Source: Lycorma delicatula
Lineage: Eukaryota; Arthropoda; Insecta; Hemiptera; Fulgoridae
Assembly: GCF_047948215.1 (NCBI RefSeq)
Contig: NC_134464.1
Span: 35,711,020 to 35,775,019 of the forward strand
Length of the DNA stretch: 64,000 bases
Direction of reading: 5' to 3'
The notes below the pieces were generated by a model. That model was not told the origin of the DNA. It saw only the letters and a list, made by a program, of their open reading frames with translations, and did not search any database. The translations under genes and the position numbers were made by a program. Shown here piece by piece: positions 1-12,508 of this stretch (position 1 is the first letter of the stretch; every line of letters starts with the position of its first letter).

Positions 1-592
1 TGAAGATTGAGGCAGAAGAATTTTGTTATTTGGGAAGTAGAATTACTAAAGATGGACGAAGCAGGAGCGACATAAAATTCCGAATAGCACAGGCGAAACG
101 AGCCTTCAGTCATAAATATAATTTGTTTACATCAAAAATTAGTTTAAACGTCGGGAAAATGTTTTTGAAAGTATATGTTCGGAGCGTCGCTTTATATGGA
201 AGTGAAACTTGGACCATAGCAATACCAGAGAAGAAAAGATTAGAAGCTTTTGAAATGTGGTGCTATAGGAGAAAGTTAAAAATCAGATGGATGGATAAAG
301 TGACAAATTAAGAGGTGTTGCGGCAAATAGATGAAGAGGGAAGCATTTGCAAATATATAGTTAAAGGGAGAGATAGACTTATAGGCCACATATTAAGGCA
401 TCCTGAAACAGTCACATTAATATTGGAGGAACAGGCAGAAGGAAAACTTTATGCAGGCAGGCAACTTTTGGAATATGTAAAACAAATTGTTAGGGATGTA
501 GGATATAGGGTATATACCAAAATGAAAAGAATAGCACTAGATAGGGAATCTTGGAGAGCTGCATCAAACCAGTCAAATGACTGAAGGCAAAT
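1..592 (+). pseudogene. LINE reverse transcriptase, C-terminal fragment (cut by window edge)
   Basis: This is the 3' end of a non-LTR retrotransposon and is colinear with the C-terminal third of the 503-codon reading frame on the minus strand at 38.4-39.9 kb. It keeps the post-catalytic region: a YLGS-type motif, the LYGSETW motif, the AFEMWCYRR helix and the GHILRHP segment. One in-frame TAA at 309-311 replaces a Glu codon, so 30-308 and 312-581 are one frame broken by a nonsense codon. The frame ends at the family stop inside the terminal motif CAAATGACTGAAG near 575-588. The 5' part lies outside the window. It is a dead insertion. Clade is uncertain (RTE/CR1-like by the RT tail). Confidence 0.88.
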
Positions 593-1358
593 AAAAAACA
601 TATATCTGTACAAGAAGACCTAATTTTCGTTAATTTTGTCTCCTTTTTTTCTTCTATCAAATCTTATATCTTGACCCGTTAAAATTTTTTCTTCCATAAA
701 TTGGGTCATAACTGAAGAACGACTCAACCAGTATGTATGAAATTTTCATATGCACAACGATAGACACTTACTACAGCATATTTAAATTTAAATGAAATTA
801 ATCTAGTAGTTCTGGAGATTTTTGAGCCATAAATCTTATATATACACGGTTGTATCTCATATATATATATATATACACATACATAATATAAAAGAGATAC
901 GGTTCTGAAACCTATTTTATTCGATTTTTCAGGCCAAAAACCATAAAAATTCACTAATTCTGCCAATTAAGGAACGTCCTAAAAATTTCAGTATGACTTT
1001 ATTTACTAGCCACAAAAGTCACAAAAGAAGCATTTTAGGACATATATTTATATGAACTTTTTCCATTACTTTCACGAGTCGAATAGGTTATGAAAGTTCC
1101 GGAAGAACTTCGTGATATACTCTGTATATATAAGGAAATTATATTTTAACTAAATTGTATTTTCGTACTCCTCATATCTTTAAAACGTAAAGAAAATTCA
1201 ATTTCACCCCCTAATCTCACAGTGTGATCGAATTTATTTAAAAAATTACTTGTTTGACGAGTGAACTATCTTAAAAATGAATGGAAGTGAAATTACAATT
1301 ATATTTTTTTTAACCACAATATCACGTGACATTCTTTAGCCGTGATGTTATTAATTTA
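593..1358. other. AT-rich spacer, no gene seen
   Basis: No convincing coding frame. A short (AT)n run lies near 858-877. Several phrases look like dispersed-repeat sequence, but I could not assign a family. Confidence 0.4.
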
Positions 1359-1648
1359 CCCACCGGGTTGGTCTAGTGGTGAACTCGTCATCGCAAATCA
1401 ACTGTTTTCGAAGTCGAGAGTACTAAGGTTCAAATCCTAGTAAAGGAAGTTACACGGATTGCAATACTAGATCGTAAATGCCGGTGTTCATAGGTGGTTG
1501 GATTTCAATTAAAACTACACATCTCAGGAACGGTCGACCTGAGACTGTACAAAACTAAGCTTCATTTACATTCATACATATCATCTACATTCATCCTGTG
1601 AAGTAGTACTTTATGGTGGTTCCGGAGGCTAAACAGAAAAAGAAAGAG
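1359..1648 (+). repeat. SINE-A, tRNA-derived retroposon, full-length copy 1
   Basis: The tRNA-like head has an A box (tggtctagtgg, 1369-1379) and a perfect-looking B box (ggttcaaatcc, 1427-1437). The body follows (actagatcg..ccggtgttc..ggtggttgg..acacatctcagga..cgacctgagactgtac) and the copy ends in the family tail ggaggctaaacagaaaaaga. The same order appears in at least six other places in this window. Such elements are non-coding, transcribed by RNA polymerase III and mobilised by a LINE. No clear target-site duplication at this copy. Confidence 0.88.
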
Positions 1649-3895
1649 ACGGTTGATTCAAAAAAATTATATTACTGCAACAATAAATCATAAATTAGAT
1701 ACAAATACCTTTAACTAATAATTTATCCTTTTTTTATTAAATATGAACCTGGGCCAGAAATACTGTATTACAAAACAGATATTACACAAATCATCTCTTT
1801 GACTACGTAATCTAACAGTTTGGTTTAATATTGGAGGACATTTCAATTTTTTAATGTTTACTTTTTAGTTAGGAGAGCTATTAATGAATTTTTTTATTAA
1901 TGACTTTTTTAATAGTAGGCTTTTTAAAAAAACTTTCATGCGTATTAAAAATTAAAATTTTATTAGAATAATTTTATAAAAATTTCACTATTCTGTTTAT
2001 TATTATTTTTTTAAATATTATAACAATTTTATGGATTTTTATTGTATTAAAAATTACTTCCTGTATTTAAAAAAAATATTTTTGTTGAAATTCATCGGTT
2101 TCGTGTTTGAGTATTAACGCGTCGCATTTTTTTATCATTATTATGATTGTCATCGTACTTACGTAAAATGTTACAGACCTGGCCAGTTTATCCAGTCTTG
2201 TTTTAATATTAATAATCAACTTTTTAACGCTGTAATAGTTTATTATAATATATTCTCCGTTTATATATTTTCTCATAGTATCATTTCCGGTAAAGGTCAT
2301 GTTATAAAGGAACTGTATATATAATTTTTTCTTGTGTGATATGTTTATATTGTATTACGTGTTAAATTTTATGTATGAAAATATTGTATCGGAATAAATT
2401 TAAAATATCGAAATTTTATTTGATGTATTAGGCGAGACTACATATTTACTTATAAGTTAGTAAAACGTATAACTCGCTTTATATTCCTGATGAATTCCCT
2501 GTTAAATTATAGAATTTTATTTCATTTCTAAAGTCTTTTACTATTCAATCAATTGATATTCAAATCAAATAATATTCAATCAATTAACTAAAATAAAACC
2601 TGTGATGTATTTACTTTTTTCACTACTTTTCAACATAACTCGACTTTTCACATATTCGAAATGCGCATATATCTGCCATCTAAGGAGAAATAAATTTTTG
2701 TAATACTTGTATGATTAACAGAAAAAAAGTATTGACACAGGTATCAGAAAGTCCTTAATGTTTTCTTTTATATCAATAATCCTAACAGCTGCTCACAGCT
2801 ATAAAATTATAAAAATATTAGCGAAATATAATACGTTAAATATATGTTTAATAAAAATAATGTAATACATAGGACTTTAGTAAAAGCATTTTTTTAAGTG
2901 CTTTTACTTAAAAACTGAATAAAAAATAGACACGTTCTTATTATTGGCTAATATTTTAATGTTACTTGAATTTCCACACGTTTAAAAGCGTAAAAAATAA
3001 TATAAAAAAAGTATTTTTTCTGAGCGCCAAATTTTGAAGCTTTTTCTGTATTGACCGAGTAATAAATAACATTTTCAGTCTGATTAATTTAAAAAGTAAA
3101 AGGAAATAAAGTGGTATGTTTGTTTTATATTAAGAACCACTTAAAAAATTTAATGTTTAAAGATTTAATAAATATTTTACGCTATATGTAGTAATGTAAA
3201 GTAAATCTCCCAATAAAATAATTCTCCAGCAGTTTGTCTTATGTTCAACAGTGCAGAATAACAATTAAAAAGACTGTGTAGGAATAGATTGTTTCAGTAC
3301 TTTTCTCTTTAAAGTTTTAAGGTTGATTTAAAGAAGCAATATGTTGTTAATTTAAACGAAAAAGTTAAGAATAAGCAGTTAAATTAGAAGAAATAACATA
3401 TTCTTTCATAATCTAACACAGATTGATAACGAGTATAAGAAAATAATAAATAATTTTATACATTTGTGTTAATTAAAAAATCATTATTTTCGAGGGGATA
3501 TTCACTTACTTCCACAAGAAAATTACTAGTAAGCTCATCATTGTTTTATGAACGATATATTATGTGTACAATACCTTTTCTTCTCCAAATTATACAATAT
3601 TTTTTTTGAACAATTTATTTTTTTACAATCGGTCGTCTAAAGTATTGAGACCATAAGTAAAATTTTTGGCTAAGAGTAACGAATCAGATCATCCAAAGTT
3701 GTCCCATCTCAAATGTATTGTTAATAATATGCATCACCTGTCATGACACAAACGAAGAAATTAGTTAATAAAAACAGATTACTGATAACGTAGGTAACAG
3801 ATGATAATAATAAAGTCACAAAATATTAAAGTAATCCAAGTAAGTTACAAACATTAAAGCCAGATAAAGGCAAATTTAACTATTTTTAATATAAT
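1649..3895. other. AT-rich intergenic stretch, nothing recognised
   Basis: No reading frame with recognisable protein features; long runs of A or T and short direct repeats (for example caatcaatt around 2545-2585). Confidence 0.4.
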
Positions 3896-4400
3896 AACCG
3901 TATGCCCTCAAAGACCCGCGAGGTCCAGTACATGTAGCCTTCTCAGTCATCTTTCTTCCTCACAATTGTCAAATAAATTCAGCGCCAGATGTTTCACACA
4001 CGTGTCCAGCTTTCAAATTTACTCCTTTCTGGTTCTCCTTATCTCCGCACGTACACATGGCACTCCAAAATACCCGTGAACCTCGTCGTTTTTAGCGAAC
4101 CATGGAGCCCTTGATACTATCCTGTGCACCTTGTTTTAAAACCATTTTTTTTTTTTGTAACCCCTTATCTTCCAAGACTGTCCCCGCTATCAGGCACTAC
4201 TCAGCCTTGGGAGGAGTGCCTTTTAGCCTCTAACATCACAGGTACCCAAACTGGACCTGGCTTTGCCGTTCTCAGCAGTAACACCTGATCTGCCGGGTCT
4301 TTGTCCTTTAATTGCCATGCCTCAAATAGGGCTGCTCCAAAGGGTCTCCTCACCGGGACTCCGGCCTTAACAAACCGTCCCTAACCTCCCCAGGAATCCC
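3896..4400. other. GC-rich island of unknown nature, probably a decayed mobile element
   Basis: Base composition jumps well above the surroundings, with many CpG-containing words. There is a T-tract at about 4146-4157 and no sustained reading frame on either strand. Read on the minus strand it has a transposon-5'-region look and directly abuts R1 repeat copy 1. I see no TIRs or target-site duplication, so its identity is open. Confidence 0.35.
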
Positions 4401-4830
4401 TTTTCAATCGATGTGTCTTCTCCTTGTAAGATCCAAATATTTCATTAATTAAAGTTTTATTTGGCTATAACTCTGGAATCAATGAAAATAAGTACCACTT
4501 ATGATATATCGTTGAAAAGCTCCCAATGAGGGCTTATTACTGCAGTTAATAAAAAGTCCGAAATCCAAATTTTTGTTGGGTTTTGGGCTTTTCTGGACAG
4601 TTTTTGTTCTGTCGATTGAAATCAAAATGGGAGGTGCACATCTAGATAAACAATACGAAATCGAAAAAGTCAACATCCTGCGACTAATCGTTTTTGAATT
4701 ATGCGTGATACATACGTACGTACAGATGTCTCGCCGAATCTAGTCAAAATGGATTCAGGGATTGTCAAAATGGATATTTCCGTTAATATCTGAAAACCGA
4801 CATTTTTCGTAATTACAGTGGTTTATAAAG
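4400..4830 (+). repeat. R1 dispersed repeat, copy 1 (right part only)
   Basis: Contains the R1 signature in order: ccttgtaagatccaaatatt, an Glu/Asn-free AT block, ataagtaccacttatgatat, ttattactgcagtta, the cgtacgtac palindromic run and gtcaaaatggatatttccgtt. Three further copies occur at 8604-9330, 17598-18490 (inverted) and 20729-21389. The hairpin half seen in those copies is missing here. No coding potential; non-autonomous element of unknown type. Confidence 0.78.
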
Positions 4831-5768
4831 GGAAAATTATTCGTCTAAAAATATTCAAATTTGATTAGTATAATAAGAAAGTTCTATATTAACCAATTAA
4901 TTGTGCTAACATAAAAAAATGTCTGTTCGTTTTTTGCAAACGTAAAATCGCATTAAGTTAAAAATAGTCAAAAACATAATTTTTTTGTTATTTTTATTTT
5001 TTTTTTAACAATAATATTTCAGTAATATTGTAAGATTTTATAGGTTAACAGTAAACTGATTGGGGGAAGAAAATTATTCGAGATTTATTATCGTTAATAT
5101 GTTGCGAATTATTAAGTTATAAATTCATCTACAAGATTGTAATCAGATTAGTATAATAATACGAGTATATCTCAGTATATGTTTAATACTATGTTCTAAT
5201 TAAATCAATGACATAGGTAGTGAGGTGTGGATAGAAAAATAATATTAACTCTTACTATATAGTATGTTATAGTTCGGTAAGTTTTCTGTTGTTTTTATTT
5301 TTAGCTTAGACGAGAATAGCAATTATCCTACAATCCACTTTAATTTATTGCAGCCTACGTCGTTCTATTCATGTAGGTTACGTGTGTATTATTAATAAAT
5401 AAGTAGATACTCCAGTATATATACAGTTATACCTACACAGGTTTACAGATGTTTTTTAAAATTTTTTTTATGAAAGTGGTTTGTTGTTTACGCAAGTGTA
5501 ACTGCATCGCACGACTACCACACATGTATAATACATCGTTAAAACAGCCACTAAATCATAACAGTGATTATTCTTTGATCGCTCACTGTTCGGTGCACTC
5601 CTCCTCGCTTTCCTAGTTTTGCTCCGCCTTTTTATTTATTTATTTCTTTGTTTAATCTCCTTTTTTCCCGTATACCAAATACCGATTAAACTCTTATCAC
5701 TAGTGAAACTTGATTGTATCGGTTGTATATTATTAATTCGCATAAGATTTTTATTCATTTTTATTTTC

Positions 5769-5810
<42 letters not shown>

Positions 5811-6930
5811 ATATAACATAATTATTAGTGTAGTTTTTTTTGTATTTGAAGCTTCGTGAGATTTTTTTTACATCTCTCTAATTATTATAAAAATCAGTGT
5901 TTCTGATTAATTTTCATATTAAATTACTCTGCATGAATTATTTGAAGTTGTATACGAAGGAAGAGGTTTTATCTGGACATTGAATTTTACATTCCAGTGT
6001 ATTATTTAACATATATATTTTCGTCTGTTTATTAAATTTTAAGAAATAAATATCTTAACAGGAATAATTATTATAATGTTATCTTTAAAACTGTTCAAAA
6101 ATTTAAAGAGAGATCCTGTTATTTCTGGTATTAAGCCCATTGATGTCCTTGCAACTGAGCGCCAATTATGAAGTTAAAATATTCTCCCTAAGTCGGAGTT
6201 GAGCATCATTTCATTTATTTGTTTTTTGTTGTCAATCATTTAATCGCTCTTTTGGTTCGATATAATTCTTCTGATCTTAATTTGTGTACATGTTCTTTAG
6301 TTTTCAAATTTTCTCTCTTTTTATTCATCATCCTCTTTTAATCTTTTTATACTTTCCTAGGTCTTAATGTTCTCTTCCTTTTTATATTTATCTTCTTTTA
6401 ATATTTTTATTCTTTCTTTGCGACATTTTCTTCCTGTTTATTTTTTTTGGTTTTTCTTTCTTTGGTTTTAACATTTTCTTCCTCTTTATATTTATCATCT
6501 TCTCGTAATTTTTTTATTCTTCACTTGTTCTTAACATTTTCTTCCTCTTGATATTCATCTTTTCGTTTTTTTTTTAGATATATATCTTCATGTTATCTTT
6601 ATTTTTCCTGTATGATTGGTTTTTTCATTTTTGATTATTCATCAAGTAACCCAATAATAAAAACTGAATATTTTATACCGTAAGGTCGAAATTAACGTTT
6701 TTTAACTAGTATACAGAAGTTCACTAAATGGAATAGTTTAATTATTATTAACTTTTATTTATACGAAATCTGAAACTTTTGTTAATCAGCAATAAACGAA
6801 GATATAAATAATACTGATCTAGTAATACGAGTAATAAAGGGACTTTAACTCTATCCTAATATTTCATGTAAGATTGTTGAACTAATAATATCTCATGTTA
6901 ATAAAAACTAATATTTTAGAAATTGTGTAA
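4831..6930. other. AT-rich intergenic stretch with (TA)n microsatellite
   Basis: No gene seen. A pure TA dinucleotide array runs from 5771 to 5804. A pyrimidine-rich tract with repeated ttcctctt/tttttattc words fills about 6290-6600. A short GC-richer patch lies at 5580-5630. Confidence 0.45.
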
Positions 6931-8596
6931 CTGTCCACTTTATTAAAGAATTAGAAGGTCGTATCTTACTTTCAAACATATGTGATTTCAATTATATGTA
7001 ATTTAATAGGCGTACAAGGAAGTTATCTGGTGTTCACATCAGATTTTTTCTATTTATCTATTTAATTTATTAAAAATAAAATAAAAAATATACTTATTTT
7101 TACTGCTTTTTAACTTTACATGAATGTGTGTTAATGTGATATATATTTTCTGTCTCCATTATCTTTAATTTTATTTTTATTTATTGTTTGTGGGAGTGAC
7201 GCAATGAGTTATGTTGTGTTAGATATTTTATAGCTATTTTCTAGTAAAATGGGGTTTATTTTTGGATCAGTACTCTAAATTGAGCTAATCTTTTGTATAT
7301 TTTGAAATTGTATTTTAACTGTGCTTTTAAGGTTTAAGAATTTTTAACTTAAAAGAATTTCATAATTTTTAACATGTATAAAAGGATTCAAGGCAGGAAA
7401 TTAGTCAAATTAAAAGATATTTTATTTGGTTAGGTAATTTATCGGTATACAGATAGCCTAAAAGACTTTAAAAAAGAAAAAAAAACATTTAAAAACTTTT
7501 AAAAACAGTTTAAGATTCTAATTTTTTTACATCTGTTCTTGTAATGTAGAACTAATGTATAAATTAGTTCTTGAAAGTGTGCATTAAGGAAGTTTATTTG
7601 AAGAAAAAAGTATTAGACCTAACTATTTAATTATATACCGGTTTTCATTAATTTTTTTGAGTGAAATAACTTGTAATGTTTATTCATGATTACAAATCAT
7701 AATGTTTTATGCTCTATGATGGTCAAGTATGTTAACATTGCTTAAATGACTCTTTTTTTTAGTTTTCTTTTTTTTTATTAATATGGTTGTTAGTAGTTTT
7801 TATTTGTATAAAATTATAACAAAAAACTAGATTGCAATTTTCTACTCACTATATATATATAAATATATATATTTTATTCTGATTAGAATGTATAATGTAA
7901 CAAAACAATAGTTGATGTAAGTAAAAACAAAATATCGTGCTGGAATAATAGTAGATGATATTAAAGTTCTTTGAACATATTTACTAGCAATTTAATTTAT
8001 TATAGTTTTTCATCTTTAAAAAAATTCTACTCGTGGATTTTATTCAAAAGTACTGTTTACATTCTAAAATGGAAAGTACCGTTTATTTCTTCAATAATTT
8101 AAACAAAAAAGAAAAAAAAATACTGAAGGTATTTTATAATAAATAAATGTTTATTAAATTAGCCAAAAATAACTTTTAAAAAAGAATTTTTATTAAATCT
8201 GTTTTGGCAACAACAAAAAATAGGAGAGATATATATTTATTTATGTATTTGACGTTTATAAAAATAACACAATTCAGGATGTTTGTTAAGGAATGTCAAA
8301 TAAATTTCACAAAAATGTTGAAAAAGTTTTTAAATGTAGCGGAATTCTTACTTTGTTTTGTATTATAAAAATCAACTTTCCATTAAAAAAATAATTGATT
8401 ATTTATAATTAACTAATGAAGCAATAACAAACCTAGATTGGTTACAAAAAAAACAATCTGATGTGGACATCACATGACTTCCTTGTACGCCTATTAAATT
8501 TACATAAACACTTTTTTGCTTCACTTCATTTAAACTTATTTCATTTGAAAGTGAGATACGATCTTCCAATTATTTAATAAAGTGTACATTTACACT
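6931..8596. repeat. Foldback element: inverted arms of about 120-140 bp around 1.4 kb
   Basis: The left arm (6931-7047) and right arm (8457-8596) are reverse complements. Shared words in order from the outside are cactttattaaa, gaaggtcgtatct against its partner, taatttaataggcgtacaag and the ggaagt..tggtgt(t/c)cacatcagatt block. The interior (7048-8456) is AT-rich and shows no coding frame. The inner part of the arm (acttccttgtac..ctattaaatt) recurs at the left edge of the R1 copy at 20729, so the foldback and R1 families are related. Most likely a non-autonomous DNA transposon with long TIRs, or two R1-related termini in inverted orientation. Confidence 0.7.
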
Positions 8597-8603
8597 ATTG
8601 CAT

Positions 8604-9330
8604 TATGGTGGACACCACATTGCATCACATTCTTTTGTGGTGTCCGTATCAGCATTTTATATTAGTTGATATATTAATTTTGTTTCCTTTCATTCAAGTA
8701 GTTATGTGGTATAAGTGAGAACGTGTCCGATCTGTAACTACGCTCACATCGGTTCGAATCCGACTTCATATACTCGTTCATATATTAACTTTTTTTTATA
8801 TTTAAATATATTTTTATTAATAATTATTAACCTCTGATTGCAAATATCTTTGAATTAAAATGAAAAGTTCATAAAATTTTATTTCACTAATAACTTCGGA
8901 TTTTTTTCATATTTTTATTTAATCAGAGGTTAATAATTATTAATAAATCAATATATTTAAAGTAAAAAAAAATTAAAAAAAAGGACATGAAATTTATTTA
9001 TATTTTAATTTTGATGAAAATAAGTACCACTTATGATATATCATTGAAAAGCTTTCAACGAAGGTTTATTATTGTAGTTAAGAAAAAGTCCACAATCCCA
9101 ATTTATTTACAGGTCTGACTGTATACACATTTTTGGCCCAGTCGATTACAATCAAAAGAGGTGGTGCACAATTACATTTTACAACAGTGCTAAATACAAA
9201 ATTTCAACATTCTACTGTTAATCGTTCTTGAGTTATGCGAGATACGTACTTACGTACGTACGTACAGACGTCACACCGAAACTAGTCAAAATGGATATTT
9301 GCATTTATTAAAATGTAAAATTTGGAAGCT
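8604..9330 (+). repeat. R1 dispersed repeat, copy 2, with tRNA-like segment and hairpin
   Basis: Starts with a small hairpin (gtggacaccaca at 8609-8620 against tgtggtgtccgt at 8636-8647). Next comes a tRNA-like stretch at 8708-8771 with a tggtataagtg A-box-like motif and an exact B box ggttcgaatcc. Then a nearly perfect inverted repeat (about 38 bp, 8801-8839 against 8921-8960) encloses an 80-nt loop. The R1 body follows (ataagtaccacttatgatat at about 9021, cgtacgtacgtac run near 9251-9265). Non-coding. The order matches 17598-18490 read on the other strand. Confidence 0.75.
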
Positions 9331-10103
9331 GTTAAAGGATGAAAATCCTCCCGGGAGGTGGACTTAGCTCCTTTTTCGCGAGTTTCTAATTTTAAAGGTA
9401 GAAACACACAAAAGTCTCATTTTGTACGGGTTTTCTAGTTATGTTTTTTTTTTTTTTTTTGTTAGGGGTTTTAAATGTAAGATTTCTTTCCATAATATGT
9501 GAATAAAAAGTACCAAAAAATTTCAGCAACTTCTAAATCAATCGAAGGAATAGTGCCGGGAATGGTTACCAGGTGTAACCATTCACAGAGACTTTCACAA
9601 ATATTAACTGAGTTTGTACCACCTGCTAGATATCGCTTCCTATGACATTGACTTGAAAATGGAAATAAAATTTTGAAAATTGTTTAATATTTCGAAGCGG
9701 TCCTGTAAAAACGTCGCGGTTTCACAGGACGCTGAGTCGCACACTTTGGTTTCAGGGGTTTAAAAAAAAAGTCCTTAATCTGTTTTCATAAAGTTCATTT
9801 ATTTTTCAATTTTAGGTTGTAAATAATTGGGGTTTGCAATAATTTAGTTAAGAAACAACTGTGATGTTTGTAACAATTCCGCATTCAGCTGGTTTTAGAT
9901 AAATAGTTAGGTGTAAAGTTTGACTTTGTTCTAACATTCAAATACGTATCAATTACGTCTTATCTTAATAGTATAACATTATAATGTTAATAAAAAGGTA
10001 CTGTGTAAACAAAAATAATAAATAATTTCTGTAATATACTGTAAACCAGTTAAGAGAAACCTCCTATTTCTATTAGATAATTATTATCAAAATAGTAAAC
10101 GCA
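9331..10103. other. AT-rich stretch, nothing assigned
   Basis: No gene seen. Contains a T18 tract near 9445-9462 and a small interrupted palindrome, gtcctgt ... acaggac, at about 9701-9731. Confidence 0.35.
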
Positions 10104-10230
10104 TTTTTTTTTGCTTGATGAATTGGTTAAGCATGGAAATATGAAAATTGAATTTTGTAACGTATAAAAAATGCCATGCCTGACCGGGGGATTCGAACCC
10201 AGGACGCTCGAGTGAAAGGTAGAGATGATT
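10104..10230 (-). repeat. SINE-B, second tRNA-derived SINE family, copy 1
   Basis: On the minus strand it reads B box (ggttcgaatcc, complement of 10189-10199), ccccggtcaggcatgg, cattttttatacgttac, aaaattcaatttt, then ttcatcaagc and an A-tract (T-tract at 10104-10112 on plus). The order B box / caggcatg / tttatacgc / aattcatc / poly-A is shared by copies at 30018, 43705 and 57421. The head is decayed and I cannot define the A box here. Confidence 0.75.
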
Positions 10231-11125
10231 GGTCGAAAACACCTATTTTTAGATTTTGTTTTCATGCTGGTCTTTTTCAGTTACTTGGTAATTTTTTCTC
10301 TTTTTTTTGTTTAATTTTCTTTTGATTGTTGAATGAATTTTTTGAAAAGTTTTTACTTTTTTCTTGTTAACGAATTACAATTAAAGTAAATGTCATATTT
10401 ATTAGATTTCAAATTTAATATTTTCTTTTTGTTTTTAGGTGATAAAATTTTACTTGCGTGTTTATTCCGGAAAAATTCTAAAAAATAAACCTGTCTGATA
10501 TTCTAAAATTGCCGATCTGTCTAAATAAATTGTGACAATTTTGAAAAATATTTTCAGAATTTTTAAGGAATGATTTAAACCAAGATATACATAATTCTTC
10601 CTTATTGTGAATAACACAAAATAAAAATTTCGTATAAATATTGCTGTGTTGGTTAAATATTTTTAAAAAAATATTTGTATTTATGCGTGGAAATTTATAG
10701 TTCATGTTATGGTTGAAGCACATTACTCAATTATCGTGAACTTCACAATGTGGGCGTTATTTGAATTATGTTATTTTAATTTCATTTAATCACATTTGAA
10801 GCACACATGTGATAGTTTATCACATTTTACTCTATTACTTACATTTTACTTTATCCTCGGGAGGTTTATAGAGTGTTTATGAAAGAGAAAATATGTTAAT
10901 CGAGCCAAAAATCTTTTAATTTTTGGGATTGTGTTTTGGACTGTAAGGAAAGGGTATTGGAACATCGAGTAACACAAAGCAGGCGTAAAATTTGTTCTTT
11001 TGTGTATGTGTGTGTGTGTGTGTGTGTGTATATGTATTAAATAATGTGTATACAAAGTGATTTCAAATTGCAAAACAAACTCTCGGGACATAATTCTAGA
11101 GCCAGAAAAAGAAAAAAAGTTCATT
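10231..11125. other. AT-rich stretch with TG microsatellite
   Basis: No gene seen. A (TG)n array with a few interruptions runs at 11001-11030. The minus-strand open frames here translate to low-complexity sequence including the repeat itself. Confidence 0.45.
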
Positions 11126-11508
11126 TAAACATAGGTCAAAAAACGGTTCGTTAGCGAGTTATGACTCGCGAACATTTAGCCCTGTTTTCTGCTGTTCGGT
11201 GAAATTATACTGTACTAAATTTCTTGAGCTAGAAATCGAGGTGTATTTCTTATGGTTTTTTATCTAAGAAATTGAATAAAAGTAATCCCAGACCTCTATC
11301 TTATTAGATTTTAAGAAAAACGGGATAAAATACAAAAAGATTTTGTCGGAAAATACACTTTTTTTAGACTTGGAATAAAATAACTTTTTTAATTTACCAA
11401 TAAATAAATAAAACTCTTACTAATTTTGTAGAGAATTTAATTTTGAAAAAAATGGATGTAAATAACATCTAATAAAATTAAACAAAAATTTAAGAAGTTC
11501 AACTTTAA

Positions 11509-12340
11509 TTAGAAACACTTTAACCGGATCGGAAAACTGATACGATTTAAAAAATACCTTTCGGCACGTCGGAAGGCGGAGGTACTTTTCACCGCTGCTA
11601 AGTAGGAACTAAAAACGATTTCCACCTTAAAGTTAAGAAAACCATCAAATTTACTCGATACGATAATAGTTACACGTGAAAAACTGTTTACATGTTTACC
11701 ATACGACAAGCCCCATCTTCTTACAATTCCAGCAACATTTTGGTCATCCCTTGACGTAAGAGGTTTGGTCATATAAAAAATTGTTTCACACAAAATCTTT
11801 AGGTAATGTTTATAGGAATAACTACCACTAAACAGATTCGATACTGCGCTTGTTAAGGGAGATATGACTTTTTTATTTTCGAAACCCCATTTTTCCACCC
11901 CCTCGACCAATGGTTGGTGATAAAAAAAAATTTACTTAGGTAAGTTGAAGGCACTTATCCAAAGAATAGCAGGAACTAAACGAATTTGATATTTTACGTA
12001 ATAAGAAAGTTATAGCGATAGCTTTTTCTTTTCGAAAAAGATTATTTCTACCCTCATGGTCCGATTTTGTTGACTGTTAACGAACTCGACCAGATTTTGG
12101 GACAAATTATTTTTAAGGAACATTTTGAAAGTGATTGGCGCAAAATTACGGCAGTTATCGCGTGCAAGAAAGTGAAATATATATAAATGTATATACAAAC
12201 TTTTGATGGTGGTTTTGGTGTCTTGGGAATGTGAAACTCGAAGATATGTCGAAATTTTCCGGAAGTCGAATCATAGTACCCATTACAATATTTAGTTTTT
12301 CTATGAAATTTTCCTAAAAGAACAATTTACGTACAAATGC
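11509..12340 (-). repeat. R2 dispersed repeat, copy 1
   Basis: Read on the minus strand this is colinear with 23400-24230 on the plus strand. Shared blocks are attcgacttccggaaaa, ttcgagtttcacat, cactttcttgca, gataactgccgtaattttgc, aaaatggggtttcgaa, ggaattgtaagaagatgggg, gcttgtcgtatg and ccttccgacgtgccgaaagg. A 133-codon frame lies inside, but the two copies differ by 1- and 2-nt indels in its most conserved part, so a protein is unlikely. Non-coding repeat, type unknown. Confidence 0.75.
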
Positions 12341-12508
12341 TAAAAATTATAAAAATAAAATTGAAATACATCCTTCGAAAACAAATTAAAAATTTATATT
12401 TCTTAATAGGTTGGCAATAATAGCTGATAAACAATTAATTTTAGTGTCTCTAGAATTTGAATATTCATTTGAGCGAACAATAACCGCATTGTTCGGCCAT
12501 TATTCACA

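Noticed and set aside
1369..1437. Functional tRNA gene
   Set aside because: A and B boxes are present but no acceptor-stem pairing or proper arms; the same head recurs in dispersed SINE-A copies.
11509..11910. 133-codon minus-strand frame as a gene
   Set aside because: It lies wholly in repeat R2. The second copy breaks the frame with small indels and the translation has no domain.
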